From: Gemmatimonadales bacterium
GTDB lineage: Bacteria; Gemmatimonadota; Gemmatimonadetes; Gemmatimonadales; GWC2-71-9
Reading direction: 5' to 3'
NCBI GenBank assembly: GCA_036500345.1
Contig: DASYCE010000007.1
Coordinates: forward strand, 62,001-126,000
DNA: 64,000 bases
Part shown: in pieces, positions 17,185 through 26,701 of the stretch
Numbering within the stretch: position 1 is the first letter of the stretch
How the letters are laid out: every line of letters begins with the position of its first letter
Program-made: the position numbers and the translations under genes
Notes under the pieces: generated by a model
Told to the model about the DNA's origin: nothing
The model's database searches: none
Seen by the model: only the letters and a program-made list of their open reading frames with translations

Positions 17185-18543
17185 TTACAGGCCGTACCGC
17201 TGCAGTCTCCGGTACAGGGCGCTGCGCGAGAGGCCGAGGGTCTGCGCCGCGAGGGACACGTTGCCGGCGTACCGCTCAAGTGCCTTGATGATCAGCAGCC
17301 GTTCCACGTCCTCCAGGCTCATCTGGTCGATCTCTGGCGTCGCCGCCACCACCGGCGCGAGGGACAGGTCGGCTGCGCGGACCAAATCATCGTGGGCGAG
17401 GAGCGTCGCGCGCTCCACGGCGTGCGCCAGTTCGCGGATGTTCCCCGGCCAGCGGTATTCGAGCAGTGATCGCATGGCATCGGCGGCGAATCCGGTGACC
17501 GGACGGCGATACCTGGCCGCGAACTGCTGCAGGAAATGACGCGCGAGAATCGGGATGTCGTCGCGGCGGTCGCGCAGCGGCGGCAGATCGATTTCGACGG
17601 TGTTCAGGCGGAAGAAGAGATCTTCGCGGAATCGCCCTGCCGCCACTTCGGCGCGGAGATCGACGTTGGTCGCGGCAATGATCCGGACATCGACGCGCCG
17701 GGTCCGCGAGGCGCCGACTCGCTCGAACTCACCGGTCTGGAGCACCCGCAACAGTTTCGCCTGTTGCGCGAGGGAGAGGTTGGCGATCTCGTCGAGAAAG
17801 AGCGAGCTCCCGTCCGCCAGTTCGAAGCGCCCGACGCGCTCGCTCTTGGCGTCGGTGAACGCGCCCTTGGTGTGGCCGAAGAGTTCGCTCTCGAACACCC
17901 CTTCGGCGAGGCCCCCCAGGTTCACTGTCACCATCGGGCGGACTGCCCGCGGCGAGGCGGCGTGCAGCCAGCCCGCGACGACTTCCTTGCCCGTGCCGTG
18001 CTCGCCGGTGATCAGTGCGTTGGCATCCGACGGTCCGATCCGCTCCATCAGGCGCAGCACAGGCTGCATCGCCTCCGACTCGGCGATCAGCGCCGGGGCG
18101 CCCGACGGTCGCAGCGCCTGATTCTCACTTTCGAGTCGCTGGCCTCGGCGGATCGCGCGGCCGAGTTCGATCTGGGTCTGGAGGGTGTGGAGCAGGCGGT
18201 TGTTGTCGAACGGTTTTTCGATGTAATCGCGCGCGCCGCGGCGCAATGCCGCGACCGCACCGTCAATGCTTCCCCACGCCGTCATCACGATCACCGGCAG
18301 CGTCCCGTCGATCTGCTGCAGTCGCTGGAGCAGGTCGAGTCCCTCCGTCCCGCCGGTCGTGTCGCGCGTGTAATTCATGTCCATCAGCACGGCGTCGTAA
18401 TCATGGCTGCCCGCGGCGCTGATCACCCCGGCCGGCGACATTGCGGTGTCGACGGCAAAGCCCTCGCTCTTGAGCAGCAGCTTGAGCGCTTCGAGCACAT
18501 CGCGATCGTCGTCGGCAACGAGAAGGCGGGCGAGAGTGGTCAT
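17185..18543 (-). CDS. NtrC-type sigma-54-dependent response regulator
   Basis: The 452-residue protein has a receiver domain with D55 (AVLMDMNYTRDTT), a sigma-54 AAA+ domain (about 150-375) and a Fis-type helix-turn-helix (SLAAQTLGLSRSALYRRLQR). Walker A is GEHGTGKE (180-187) and the sensor region reads AATNVDL. The sigma-54-contacting loop is GAFTDA (227-232) instead of GAFTGA. It sits between a permease gene and its kinase gene and probably activates the candidate sigma-54 promoter at 28730-28744, in front of the efflux genes. A TATCTT hexamer 6 nt before the ATG suggests that the pair also has its own promoter. Confidence 0.92.
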   Translation of the reverse strand: MTTLARLLVADDDRDVLEALKLLLKSEGFAVDTAMSPAGVISAAGSHDYDAVLMDMNYTRDTTGGTEGLDLLQRLQQIDGTLPVIVMTAWGSIDGAVAALRRGARDYIEKPFDNNRLLHTLQTQIELGRAIRRGQRLESENQALRPSGAPALIAESEAMQPVLRLMERIGPSDANALITGEHGTGKEVVAGWLHAASPRAVRPMVTVNLGGLAEGVFESELFGHTKGAFTDAKSERVGRFELADGSSLFLDEIANLSLAQQAKLLRVLQTGEFERVGASRTRRVDVRIIAATNVDLRAEVAAGRFREDLFFRLNTVEIDLPPLRDRRDDIPILARHFLQQFAARYRRPVTGFAADAMRSLLEYRWPGNIRELAHAVERATLLAHDDLVRAADLSLAPVVAATPEIDQMSLEDVERLLIIKALERYAGNVSLAAQTLGLSRSALYRRLQRYGL

Positions 18544-18588
18544 CGGCAGAAGATAAGGGCGACGGTCGGCGCGACCGCCGGGATCTCG

Positions 18589-21039
18589 TTATTCCCTGAG
18601 CGCGATCACCGGATCGATGCGGCCCGCCCGCCGTGCCGGGAGATAGCACGCCATGAATCCGACCGCGGCGAGGACAAGGGCCGTGATCCCGAAGGTGGGA
18701 AGATCGGTCGCACTCACGCCGAAGAGGAGAGAGGCGATCAGACGGGTGAGGGCAAAGGCACCGGCGAGACCGACGACGACGCCGACTGCGATCAGCCGGC
18801 CGCCGTTGCCGACGATCAATCGCACCACATCGGGCCCGCGCGCGCCGAGGGCCATCCGGATCCCGAGTTCACGCTTCCGCTGAGCAACGGCATACGCCAT
18901 CAGTCCATAGATCCCCACCGCCGAGAGCAGCAGCGCACAGAGCGCGAACCCGCCCAGCAACAGCATGTTGAACCGCTGGCCGGAGAGATCACCGTCACGA
19001 ATCGCGTCGATCACCTCGAATCCGCCGAAGACGCCGCCGGTCACGACGGTCGCCGGATCGACTCCCAGGATCGCCCGCCGGATTCCCGGAACCAGCGCCG
19101 ATGGATTGCCGTTCGCCCGTGCCACGACGACCATGTGCGCCCACGGATTCCTCGTGTACGGGATGTAGATCTCCGGCACCGGCGGCTGTTGCAGGCCGAA
19201 GTGGTGCACGTCGCCGATCACGCCGACGACGACCCCCGGGAGTGGCTCGCCGTAATCGGGATATCCCTGCGCCGACTTGTGCAGCATCACCGCTCGGCCC
19301 AGCGGATCGACACCGGGAAAGAAGCTCTTCGCGAAGGTCTGGTTGATCAGCACCGCGTTGCCACCGGCGAGGTCGGGTGCAGCGAAGTTGCGTCCCTGCA
19401 CGACCGGAATCGCGAGCGTTGTGATGTATTCCGGCGACAGCGTCCGGAAGAGGACCTGCGGGTCGCGACTGGAATCGGCGACGCGGCCGGGAATCCCCAC
19501 GCTGGTCGGAAGTGCGGCGCCGTTGAGCGGCATGTGATTGGTGAGCGCGGCGCGCTCGACGCCGGGAACGGCCTGCACTGCCGCGAGCACGCTGGTATAA
19601 AAGGCGCCGGCCTGCGCCGCTTCTGCGTATCGCGGTCCCGGCGGGGAGAGGTCGATCGCGACCAGGCCATGCGTGTTGAAGCCGGGATCGACATGACTCA
19701 GTGCCCAGAAACTCTTCACCAGCAGGCCGGCGCTGATCACCAACATCAGCGCCAGCGCGATTTCGCCGGCGACGAGCGCGCTCCGGATTCGCTGCTGGCG
19801 GGTGCTGAACCCGCTACCGCCACCTTCACGCAACGGTTCCGTGAGGGAGAGGCGCGCCGCCCGAATCGCCGGCAGCGCACCGATCACCAGCGCCGACACG
19901 ATCGCCACCCCGGCCGCGAAGCCCAGCGCCGTCCCGTCGATATGCACCGTATCCGACCCGGGCGCTCCGCCAGCAAAGCCGCGCAGCAGGCCAACCACCC
20001 ACGTTGCGGCGACAGCTCCGATCACCGCTGCCGCAAGCGCCAGGAGGAGTTGCTCCAGCAGCAGCTGCCGAACGATCTGGATTCGCGAGGCGCCAAGGGA
20101 GGTGCGGATCGCCATCTCGCGAATCCGGCCGCTGCCGCGCACCAGCGCGAGGTTGGTCAGGTTGACCCAGGCGATCAGCAGGACGAGCATCATCGCCGTG
20201 GCGAGGATTACCAATTGTGATTGGGCGTCGCCGATCAGCGAATCGCGCAACGTCCGTACGCCGGCGGCAACCCACTGACCGTCTTCCGCCGGGTAGGCAA
20301 CGCTCAGCCGTTTCGTGATCGCGTCAAGTTCGGTTCCGGCCCTCGCCACCGTGATTCCCGGGGCGAGTCGCGCAATGACCCGGCTGTCGGCGTGGAAGTC
20401 ACGCGCGGAGAGCACGCGATCGCTGGCCAGGATCGTCGCGATCGGAATGTAGAATCCGCTCACGGTCCAGTCCGGAAAGACCGGCCCCGATGCGAGAATG
20501 CCGATCACCAGGAAATCACCGTCACCGAGGGTGACCGTCGATCCGAGCACTCGCGGGTCGGCGCCGAACTGGTCGCGCCAGAGCTGGTACGAGAGTACCA
20601 CATCCCGCACGCCGCGTTGCGCCTCGTCGGGAGAGAAGAGGCGCCCGGCGAGGAGTTTCGGCTGCAGAGCGCGGAAGAAATTGTCGCTGACCGCTGACCC
20701 GAGGACAGGATGGCGCTCACCCTTGATCAGAATCGTCGATCCTCGGCCGCGTGCATAGCCGAATTCCCGGAACGCACCACCGCGGGCCTGCTGCTCCCAG
20801 TCGAGAAAATTGGGATACGACACCCCGGTCCCACGTCCCTGCGCATCCTGCTGCGACAGTTCGACCACACGGTCGGGCGCGGCAAACGGAAGCGGCTTGA
20901 GGAGCACGGCGTCGATCAATGAGAACGCGGCAGTCACCAGCGCGATGCCGAGCGCGAGGGTGAGCACCGCGGTGAGGGTATACACCTTACTCCGGCGCAG
21001 GGAGCGAATGACAACATGGAGTTGTCGGGCGGAATTCAT
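18589..21039 (-). CDS. MacB/ADOP-family ABC permease (third of three in the module)
   Basis: This 816-residue permease has the duplicated MacB-core and FtsX layout of ADOP proteins. An N-terminal helix ([20 protein letters not shown]) is followed by a large periplasmic domain, three helices near 285-420, a second periplasmic domain and three C-terminal helices. It ends in the family signature PARRAGRIDPVIALRE. Segments such as VILATAMMLVLLIAWVNLTN and RELGIRMALGARG are standard. It has no ATPase of its own and would use the ATPases encoded upstream. The ATG immediately follows the TAG of the previous permease with no gap. Confidence 0.92.
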   Translation of the reverse strand: MNSARQLHVVIRSLRRSKVYTLTAVLTLALGIALVTAAFSLIDAVLLKPLPFAAPDRVVELSQQDAQGRGTGVSYPNFLDWEQQARGGAFREFGYARGRGSTILIKGERHPVLGSAVSDNFFRALQPKLLAGRLFSPDEAQRGVRDVVLSYQLWRDQFGADPRVLGSTVTLGDGDFLVIGILASGPVFPDWTVSGFYIPIATILASDRVLSARDFHADSRVIARLAPGITVARAGTELDAITKRLSVAYPAEDGQWVAAGVRTLRDSLIGDAQSQLVILATAMMLVLLIAWVNLTNLALVRGSGRIREMAIRTSLGASRIQIVRQLLLEQLLLALAAAVIGAVAATWVVGLLRGFAGGAPGSDTVHIDGTALGFAAGVAIVSALVIGALPAIRAARLSLTEPLREGGGSGFSTRQQRIRSALVAGEIALALMLVISAGLLVKSFWALSHVDPGFNTHGLVAIDLSPPGPRYAEAAQAGAFYTSVLAAVQAVPGVERAALTNHMPLNGAALPTSVGIPGRVADSSRDPQVLFRTLSPEYITTLAIPVVQGRNFAAPDLAGGNAVLINQTFAKSFFPGVDPLGRAVMLHKSAQGYPDYGEPLPGVVVGVIGDVHHFGLQQPPVPEIYIPYTRNPWAHMVVVARANGNPSALVPGIRRAILGVDPATVVTGGVFGGFEVIDAIRDGDLSGQRFNMLLLGGFALCALLLSAVGIYGLMAYAVAQRKRELGIRMALGARGPDVVRLIVGNGGRLIAVGVVVGLAGAFALTRLIASLLFGVSATDLPTFGITALVLAAVGFMACYLPARRAGRIDPVIALRE

Positions 21040-23439
21040 CTAGTCGTTCCGCAACGCGAGCATCGGATCGACGACGGTCACGCGGCGCGCCGGGATGTAG
21101 CAAGCAACGCCCGCAACGACCGCAAGGACGCCTGAAGCGACGGCGAACGTCGTCGCGTCCCGCGCACCGACGCCGAACAACAGACTCTGCATCACCCGGG
21201 TCAGCGCCAGCGAGATGACGAGGCCAACGGCACACCCGGCGCCCACAAGGCCAAGCCCCTGCGCCATGATCATCCGCTGCACCGCCCCGCCACTCGCACC
21301 CAGCGCCATCCGGATCCCCATCTCCCGGATCCGCTGGGTGACCTGATACGACATCGCCCCGTACAGACCGATCGCCGCGATGAGCAGCGCCAGCCCTGCG
21401 AACACTCCAAGCACGAGAAGATCGAAGCGGCGGGGTGCAACCAGGCCCGCCATTGTCACGTCGATCTGCTGGAACGACGCCACCGGGAGGAGCGGATCGA
21501 TCGACACGGTCGCGCGCCGGACCGTCCGCTCGAGCTGGCCGGGATCAAGAGTCGACCGGATGACGACGACGCCATCGCCGCCACCAACCTGCTCGCGCGC
21601 GACGAACAGTTGCGGAAGCGGCGCCGTCTCCGCGCCAACCTGCGACACATCCTTGACCACGCCGACCACGACGCCGGGCTGGTCGTCGGTCGCCATCGAC
21701 GGCGGCACGGTGCGACCAATCACGCTGCCGTGTGGGGCGAGGAGTCGCGCCGTCGATCGAGTGACCACGACAGCGACTGCGGTTCCACGCACATCGTCAT
21801 CCGAAAAAAGGCGCCCTGCAATCAACTCGAAACCGACCGCACGAGGGTAGTCGCGCCCGACCGTGCTGACGGCGATCCGGGTGCTGTCGTCGGGAACGCC
21901 GCCGATGTTCTTCAACGGCATCGTCATCGCGAGACCGCCGGGCGGTACGACGTTGGCACCAGCCGCGACGTCGACGCCGGGAATCGCGCGAACCCGCGCG
22001 ATCAGCGCGTCGAAGAAGGCGCTGCGCGCGGCATCGGTCGGATATCGCGTCCCCGGCGGGTTGATTGTCACGGCCGAGAGATGTTCCGGCCTGAAGCCGA
22101 GGTCAACGGCCATCACGTTGACGAGAGAGCGAGTCATCAGGCCCGCCCCGGTGAGCAGCACGAGTGCCGTTGCCAGTTCGATGATCACCAGCGCGCGGCG
22201 CACCCGCCGCCGATCGAGCGATCCCGCGGTGCGGCTACCGCCCTCATGCAGGCCATCGAGGCGACCCTGACGAACGGCGCCCCACGCCGGCAACACGCCG
22301 AACACCACGCCCGTGAGTACACCAACCGCAATCGAGAACGCCAGCACCTGAACGTTCACCGACAAGTCGGTGATTCCGGCGATACTCTGCGGGCTCACGC
22401 GCGCGAAGATGCCAACCGCCCAGATCGGGATCAACATCCCGACGCCGGCGCCAACGAGGGCGATGAGGATGCTCTCGATCATCAACTGCTGGCCGATCCG
22501 CCACCGCCCGGCACCCAGCGCCACGCGGACGGCGATCTCCCTGCGGCGCGACACACTCCGCGCCAGCAGGAGGTTGGCGACGTTGGCGCAGGCGATCAGG
22601 AGGAGGCAGGTGACGGCACCAAGGAGTAGCAGGAGCGGCGTGCGGATCGCACCGAAGAGACGATCGTGCAACGGTTCGACGATGACCATTGCCCCTCGGC
22701 TCCCGGCTGGACGCGTCGCGTCGTTCTGTCGCACCAGCGATGAGAGTTCGGCGGCAACCCGGGCGAACGATGCACCGGCGTGTGGGCGGGCAATCACCGA
22801 ATAGAAGAAGGTCACTCCGCTCGGCAGGTTGGCCGGAACGACGAGCGGCGTCCAGATCTGGGCCTTTGCGGGAAAACCGGCTCCGCGCTGCAGCACGCCG
22901 ATCACGGTGTATTCCGTTCCGCCGAGCGCGATCTGCCGGCCGACGATCGCTGAATCCTTTCCAAACCGGTCCTGCCAGAGCTGGTAGCTCAACACCACCT
23001 GTGACAGAGCACCGGGAGCATCGTCGCCGGCGCGAAAGAGGTGGCCGACCGCCGGATCGACTCCCAGAAGATGGAAGAAGTTGGCCGAGACGCGCGCTCC
23101 GTCCAGCTGCGCCGGATCGCCGACGCCGGTGAGGGCCATCGAGCTTCCGGTGTAGACGGCAATCTGGTCAACGCTCTTCGCCGCACTGCGCCACCGGTCG
23201 AGGTTCGGCGATGCCACCACCCGGCGATCGATGCCGTGATCGCCTTCCGAGATCGACGCAATGTGCGATGGATCGGCGTACGGCAGCGGCCGCAACAGCA
23301 CGCGGTCGACCACGGTAAAGAGCGTGGTCGTCGACCCGATCCCCAGCGCCAGCGTCACGACAGCCACCGCCGTGAAGACCGGCGCCTGCCGCAGCGATCG
23401 CACTGCGTAGCGGATGTCGAGCCGGACCGCGTCGATCAC
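21040..23439 (-). CDS. MacB/ADOP-family ABC permease (second in the module)
   Basis: This 799-residue permease begins at a GTG that overlaps the stop of the ATPase upstream (GTGA at 23439-23436), giving VIDAVRLDIRYAVRSLRQAP, the usual ADOP start. The open frame continues upstream, but only as a shadow of the ATPase gene. The two periplasmic domains and both FtsX-type membrane blocks are present, with LLLLLGAVTCLLLIACANVA near the middle and the C-terminal PARRVTVVDPMLALRND. The tight coupling makes it the direct partner of the 23436-24095 ATPase. Confidence 0.92.
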   Translation of the reverse strand: MIDAVRLDIRYAVRSLRQAPVFTAVAVVTLALGIGSTTTLFTVVDRVLLRPLPYADPSHIASISEGDHGIDRRVVASPNLDRWRSAAKSVDQIAVYTGSSMALTGVGDPAQLDGARVSANFFHLLGVDPAVGHLFRAGDDAPGALSQVVLSYQLWQDRFGKDSAIVGRQIALGGTEYTVIGVLQRGAGFPAKAQIWTPLVVPANLPSGVTFFYSVIARPHAGASFARVAAELSSLVRQNDATRPAGSRGAMVIVEPLHDRLFGAIRTPLLLLLGAVTCLLLIACANVANLLLARSVSRRREIAVRVALGAGRWRIGQQLMIESILIALVGAGVGMLIPIWAVGIFARVSPQSIAGITDLSVNVQVLAFSIAVGVLTGVVFGVLPAWGAVRQGRLDGLHEGGSRTAGSLDRRRVRRALVIIELATALVLLTGAGLMTRSLVNVMAVDLGFRPEHLSAVTINPPGTRYPTDAARSAFFDALIARVRAIPGVDVAAGANVVPPGGLAMTMPLKNIGGVPDDSTRIAVSTVGRDYPRAVGFELIAGRLFSDDDVRGTAVAVVVTRSTARLLAPHGSVIGRTVPPSMATDDQPGVVVGVVKDVSQVGAETAPLPQLFVAREQVGGGDGVVVIRSTLDPGQLERTVRRATVSIDPLLPVASFQQIDVTMAGLVAPRRFDLLVLGVFAGLALLIAAIGLYGAMSYQVTQRIREMGIRMALGASGGAVQRMIMAQGLGLVGAGCAVGLVISLALTRVMQSLLFGVGARDATTFAVASGVLAVVAGVACYIPARRVTVVDPMLALRND

Positions 23440-24095
23440 ACCACCCACCCGTCCTTCAGATTGATGATCCGGTTGCCGTACGTCGCGTTGGTCTCCGAAT
23501 GGGTGACCTGGATGATCGTCGTTCCCGCCTTGTTGAGCGCGGTGAACAATTCCATGATCTCGCGACCCTGCGCCGAATGGAGGTTTCCGGTCGGTTCGTC
23601 GGCGAGCAGCAGCGACGGCTTGTGAATCACCGCGCGAGCGACGGCGACGAGCTGCTGCTGGCCGCCCGACAGTTGCGTGGGATAGAGATCCTTCTTGGCG
23701 ACGATCCCGAAGCGATCGAGCGTGTCGGCAACGACCGCCTGGCGCTCGGCCTTGCGGATGTCGCGATACGACAGCGGAATGTCGAGATTTTCGGCGACGG
23801 TGAGATCGTCGAGCAGGTGATACTGCTGGAAGACGAATCCGACGTATTGCTTGTGCAGCGCGACCCGTTTCTTGGCATCGAGCCGGTGCACCGGATGATC
23901 GTGCAGCGTGTATTCGCCGGTCCACTGGCCGTCGAGCATGCCCATCACGGCGAGCAGCGTCGACTTCCCCGCCCCCGACGGTCCCATGATGGTGACGAAC
24001 TCACCTTGCCGGATGTCGAGGTTGATCTGCCGCAGGACATAACTCCGTCCCCCGGCGAGGGGATAGCTCTTTTCGATGTTGCGCAGGACGATCAT
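23436..24095 (-). CDS. ABC transporter ATPase, LolD/MacB type
   Basis: This 219-residue ATPase has Walker A GPSGAGKS (38-45), Q-loop FVFQQYHLL, signature LSGGQQQ and Walker [12 protein letters not shown] with a switch histidine in VTHSE. Length and motifs are those of MacB/LolD-type ATPases that drive mechanotransmission rather than classic transport. It is coupled by a 4-nt overlap to the permease downstream. It differs clearly from the second ATPase of the module (26702-27415), for example in VAVARAVIHKPSLLLADEP. Confidence 0.93.
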   Translation of the reverse strand: MIVLRNIEKSYPLAGGRSYVLRQINLDIRQGEFVTIMGPSGAGKSTLLAVMGMLDGQWTGEYTLHDHPVHRLDAKKRVALHKQYVGFVFQQYHLLDDLTVAENLDIPLSYRDIRKAERQAVVADTLDRFGIVAKKDLYPTQLSGGQQQLVAVARAVIHKPSLLLADEPTGNLHSAQGREIMELFTALNKAGTTIIQVTHSETNATYGNRIINLKDGWVV

Positions 24096-24136
24096 GGAAG
24101 TTCCGTGGTGAGATTCAGGTGCTGCCGAGCAGCATC

Positions 24137-26614
24137 TTAATCATTTCGGAGCGCGACCATGGGGTCGACCCCTGCCGCACGACGAGCCGGCACGAACGCA
24201 GCCATCGCCGCCACCGCCAGGAGTGCCGCTATAGTAACGGTCAATACAGCGGGATCGGCCGGCGCGACCTGGAAGAGCAGGTGGGCCACTGCCCGCCCCA
24301 GGAGGAACGACGCGATACCGCCGGCCACCAGCCCGGCGACCGCGGCGCGGATCGCCTGCCCGACCACCAGGCGCACCACGTCGGCCGCCTGCGCGCCCAG
24401 CGCCACGCGGATCCCGACCTCCTTGGTACGCTGCGTCACGGTATAGGAGAGGACGGCGAAGATTCCGGTCGCCGCGATCAGCAGTGCGAGCAACGCAAAC
24501 GCGCCGAACGCCGATGCACCGAGCCGCCACGACGACAGCCCGGGGTTCACTTCATTCGACATCGGGATGATCGTCGCGTACGGGAGATCGCCAATCGAGT
24601 TCACCTCCCGGCGAATCGCTGGAATCATCGCGTCGGCCGCACCGCGGGTCCGGACGAAGACTTGATTGATCGTGGCGCCGAGCTTCATCTGCGGCGCGTC
24701 GATCTGTGCAAAGGAGAGATAATAGATCATGCTCTCGGTCTCGGTCACACTGCCGCGCACCGCATCGGCGGCAACGCCGACTACCCGGGAACAGGTCGCC
24801 GTCGAGTCTCCCACATAGAGGCAGCGCCCCAGTGGAGACTTGCCGGGCCAGACCCGCCGGGCGAAGGAATTGCCGACGATTGCGACCTGCGGCGCACCAG
24901 CCACGTCGCTCGCGGTGAAGTCGCGCCCGCTGACAATGCGGGTCCCCATGGTGGCGAGATACGTCGGCGTCACCGCCTCGAAATAGGGGCCCCCGCTCGA
25001 AGGCGTGGTGATACTGTCGACACCTTCCGCCCGGAGATCAGTGGCATAGGACCACTCGAACGGCGATCCCATCGTGGCCGCCGTGTTGGCCACCCCCGGC
25101 AGGCGGCGGAGCCGGTCGGCAATGCGCAGATAGGTTGCGTTCGCGTCGGCGGTCGGAATCCCCGCCGCGCCAAAGCCGACGTAGATGCTGACCAGATGAT
25201 CGGTGTCGAATCCGAGATCGAGCTGCTGCGCGCGCCGGAACGACTGGACGAAGAGTCCCGCGCCGACCAGCAGCGCCAGCGTCAGTGCGATCTGCACTGC
25301 GAGGAGTGCCTCGCGCGTGCGGCGGCCGGACACCGTCGCGCCGTGGCCGCCGCTGCGCAGACCGGAGACCACATCCGCTCGACTCGCCTGGATCGCCGGG
25401 ACGAGACCAATACAGAGAACGGCGACCCCAAGCGTGAGGCAGGTGAGCACGATGACCGTCGCGGAAACCAGCGGTGCGCCGGGCGGAAAAGTGGGCAGGA
25501 GCCACGTGCGCACCGCGTTGCCGAACCAGTCAGCGAGGAGCAACGCGGCGACGGCTCCGGCGACTGCGAGCACCACGCTCTCCGCCAGCAGCGCCCTCAC
25601 CAGGCCACCGCGTCCAGCGCCGAGCGACGCGCGCACCGCGAGCTCACGCCGCCGGCCGACGCCGCGCGCGAGCATCAGGTTGGCAACGTTGGCGCATGCA
25701 ATCAACAGGACGATCAGCGCCACGCCCTGCACCCAGGCGCCGACCTTGGCATCGCTCGACGCCTGAGGGCCGCGTGCCGACTGGATTGGTGCCAGCACCA
25801 CATTGACCGTCGTGTCGCGTCCGTGATCGTTGCGGATCCCTGCTCGCGCCGCACGTGTCGCTGCGGCGGCAGCGGCCTGCACCGGTTCGCCGGGGCGGAC
25901 CCGTGCCACCAGGCTCAGCCACGTCCAGCCACGGGCATTCACCGCGTCCGGCGGCGCAATATCGCCGTTGGTAGTCACTGCGATCGGAAGGTAGAGATCG
26001 TCGGGGCTGAGATCGATGCCTCGGAACCCTTTCGGTGCTACACCGATCACCGTATAGCTCGACTTGCCGATCGGGAGTTGGCGCCCGATCACCGATTGGT
26101 CGCCGCCGAAATGGCTCTGCCAGAAGGCGTACGACAAGACGGCAACGGTCGGGCCGCCGACGCGATCATCCGTCGAATCAAAGAAACGACCGAGCGCGGG
26201 ATGCAGCTCGAGCATCGGGAAGTACTGATACGACACCGCCTGCGCGTTGACCTGCGTCGCACTCGACCCGCGGCCGAGCCCCATCGATGCCGACCGCGTG
26301 GCGGCGACGGCAGCGAATCCGCCGGCATGATCACGAAGATCGTGGAATGCCGGCAGGCTGGTCGATGCGCCGGTCCAGTCGCCGAACCCGGCACTGCGCA
26401 ACGAATTGCCGTGATGATGATAGTAGACGCGAACCAGGTCGTGCGGATGTCCGACGCCGTCCGGGGGACGGAAGAAGAGCGTGTCGACCACGCTGAACAT
26501 CGTCGCGTTGATCCCGATGCCGAGCGCCAGCGTGCCGACCACACCGACGGTGAAGAGCGGCGTTCTGACCAGGGCGCGGATTGCGTAGCGGAAGTCCTGC
26601 CACCAGCGTTGCAC
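24137..26614 (-). CDS. MacB/ADOP-family ABC permease (first in the module)
   Basis: I place the start at the GTG at 26614, which has GAGAGGA about 9 nt upstream and gives VQRWWQDFRYAIRALVRTPL; a TTG 33 nt further upstream has no such site. The 825-residue product has the ADOP pattern: N-terminal helix, periplasmic domain, central FtsX block (QGVALIVLLIACANVANLML), second periplasmic domain and a C-terminal block ending PARRAAGVDPMVALRND. It lies between the two ATPase genes, 41 nt before the second. The first gap (26615-26701) holds a strong hairpin. Confidence 0.92.
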   Translation of the reverse strand: MQRWWQDFRYAIRALVRTPLFTVGVVGTLALGIGINATMFSVVDTLFFRPPDGVGHPHDLVRVYYHHHGNSLRSAGFGDWTGASTSLPAFHDLRDHAGGFAAVAATRSASMGLGRGSSATQVNAQAVSYQYFPMLELHPALGRFFDSTDDRVGGPTVAVLSYAFWQSHFGGDQSVIGRQLPIGKSSYTVIGVAPKGFRGIDLSPDDLYLPIAVTTNGDIAPPDAVNARGWTWLSLVARVRPGEPVQAAAAAATRAARAGIRNDHGRDTTVNVVLAPIQSARGPQASSDAKVGAWVQGVALIVLLIACANVANLMLARGVGRRRELAVRASLGAGRGGLVRALLAESVVLAVAGAVAALLLADWFGNAVRTWLLPTFPPGAPLVSATVIVLTCLTLGVAVLCIGLVPAIQASRADVVSGLRSGGHGATVSGRRTREALLAVQIALTLALLVGAGLFVQSFRRAQQLDLGFDTDHLVSIYVGFGAAGIPTADANATYLRIADRLRRLPGVANTAATMGSPFEWSYATDLRAEGVDSITTPSSGGPYFEAVTPTYLATMGTRIVSGRDFTASDVAGAPQVAIVGNSFARRVWPGKSPLGRCLYVGDSTATCSRVVGVAADAVRGSVTETESMIYYLSFAQIDAPQMKLGATINQVFVRTRGAADAMIPAIRREVNSIGDLPYATIIPMSNEVNPGLSSWRLGASAFGAFALLALLIAATGIFAVLSYTVTQRTKEVGIRVALGAQAADVVRLVVGQAIRAAVAGLVAGGIASFLLGRAVAHLLFQVAPADPAVLTVTIAALLAVAAMAAFVPARRAAGVDPMVALRND

Positions 26615-26656
26615 GAAAGACGTCCTCTCAGGCCCGGGTGGCGTCAATCAACTGCT

Positions 26657-26693
26657 GTCGCGCTGCGCGGCGTTCGCGGCCACGCAGCGCGAC
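26657..26693 (-). terminator. Strong hairpin between the first ATPase and the first permease
   Basis: A perfect 11-bp inverted repeat (GTCGCGCTGCG and CGCAGCGCGAC) encloses a 15-nt loop. On the transcribed strand it begins 9 nt after the ATPase stop at 26702. No T-run follows. It could end part of the transcripts or protect the upstream mRNA and so lower permease expression relative to adaptor and ATPase. Confidence 0.5.
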
Positions 26694-26701
26694 CGAATCC
26701 T

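Noticed and set aside
17536-20220. An 894-codon open frame on the plus strand across the activator and permease genes
   Set aside because: Same reason: charged low-information translation opposite two clear genes.
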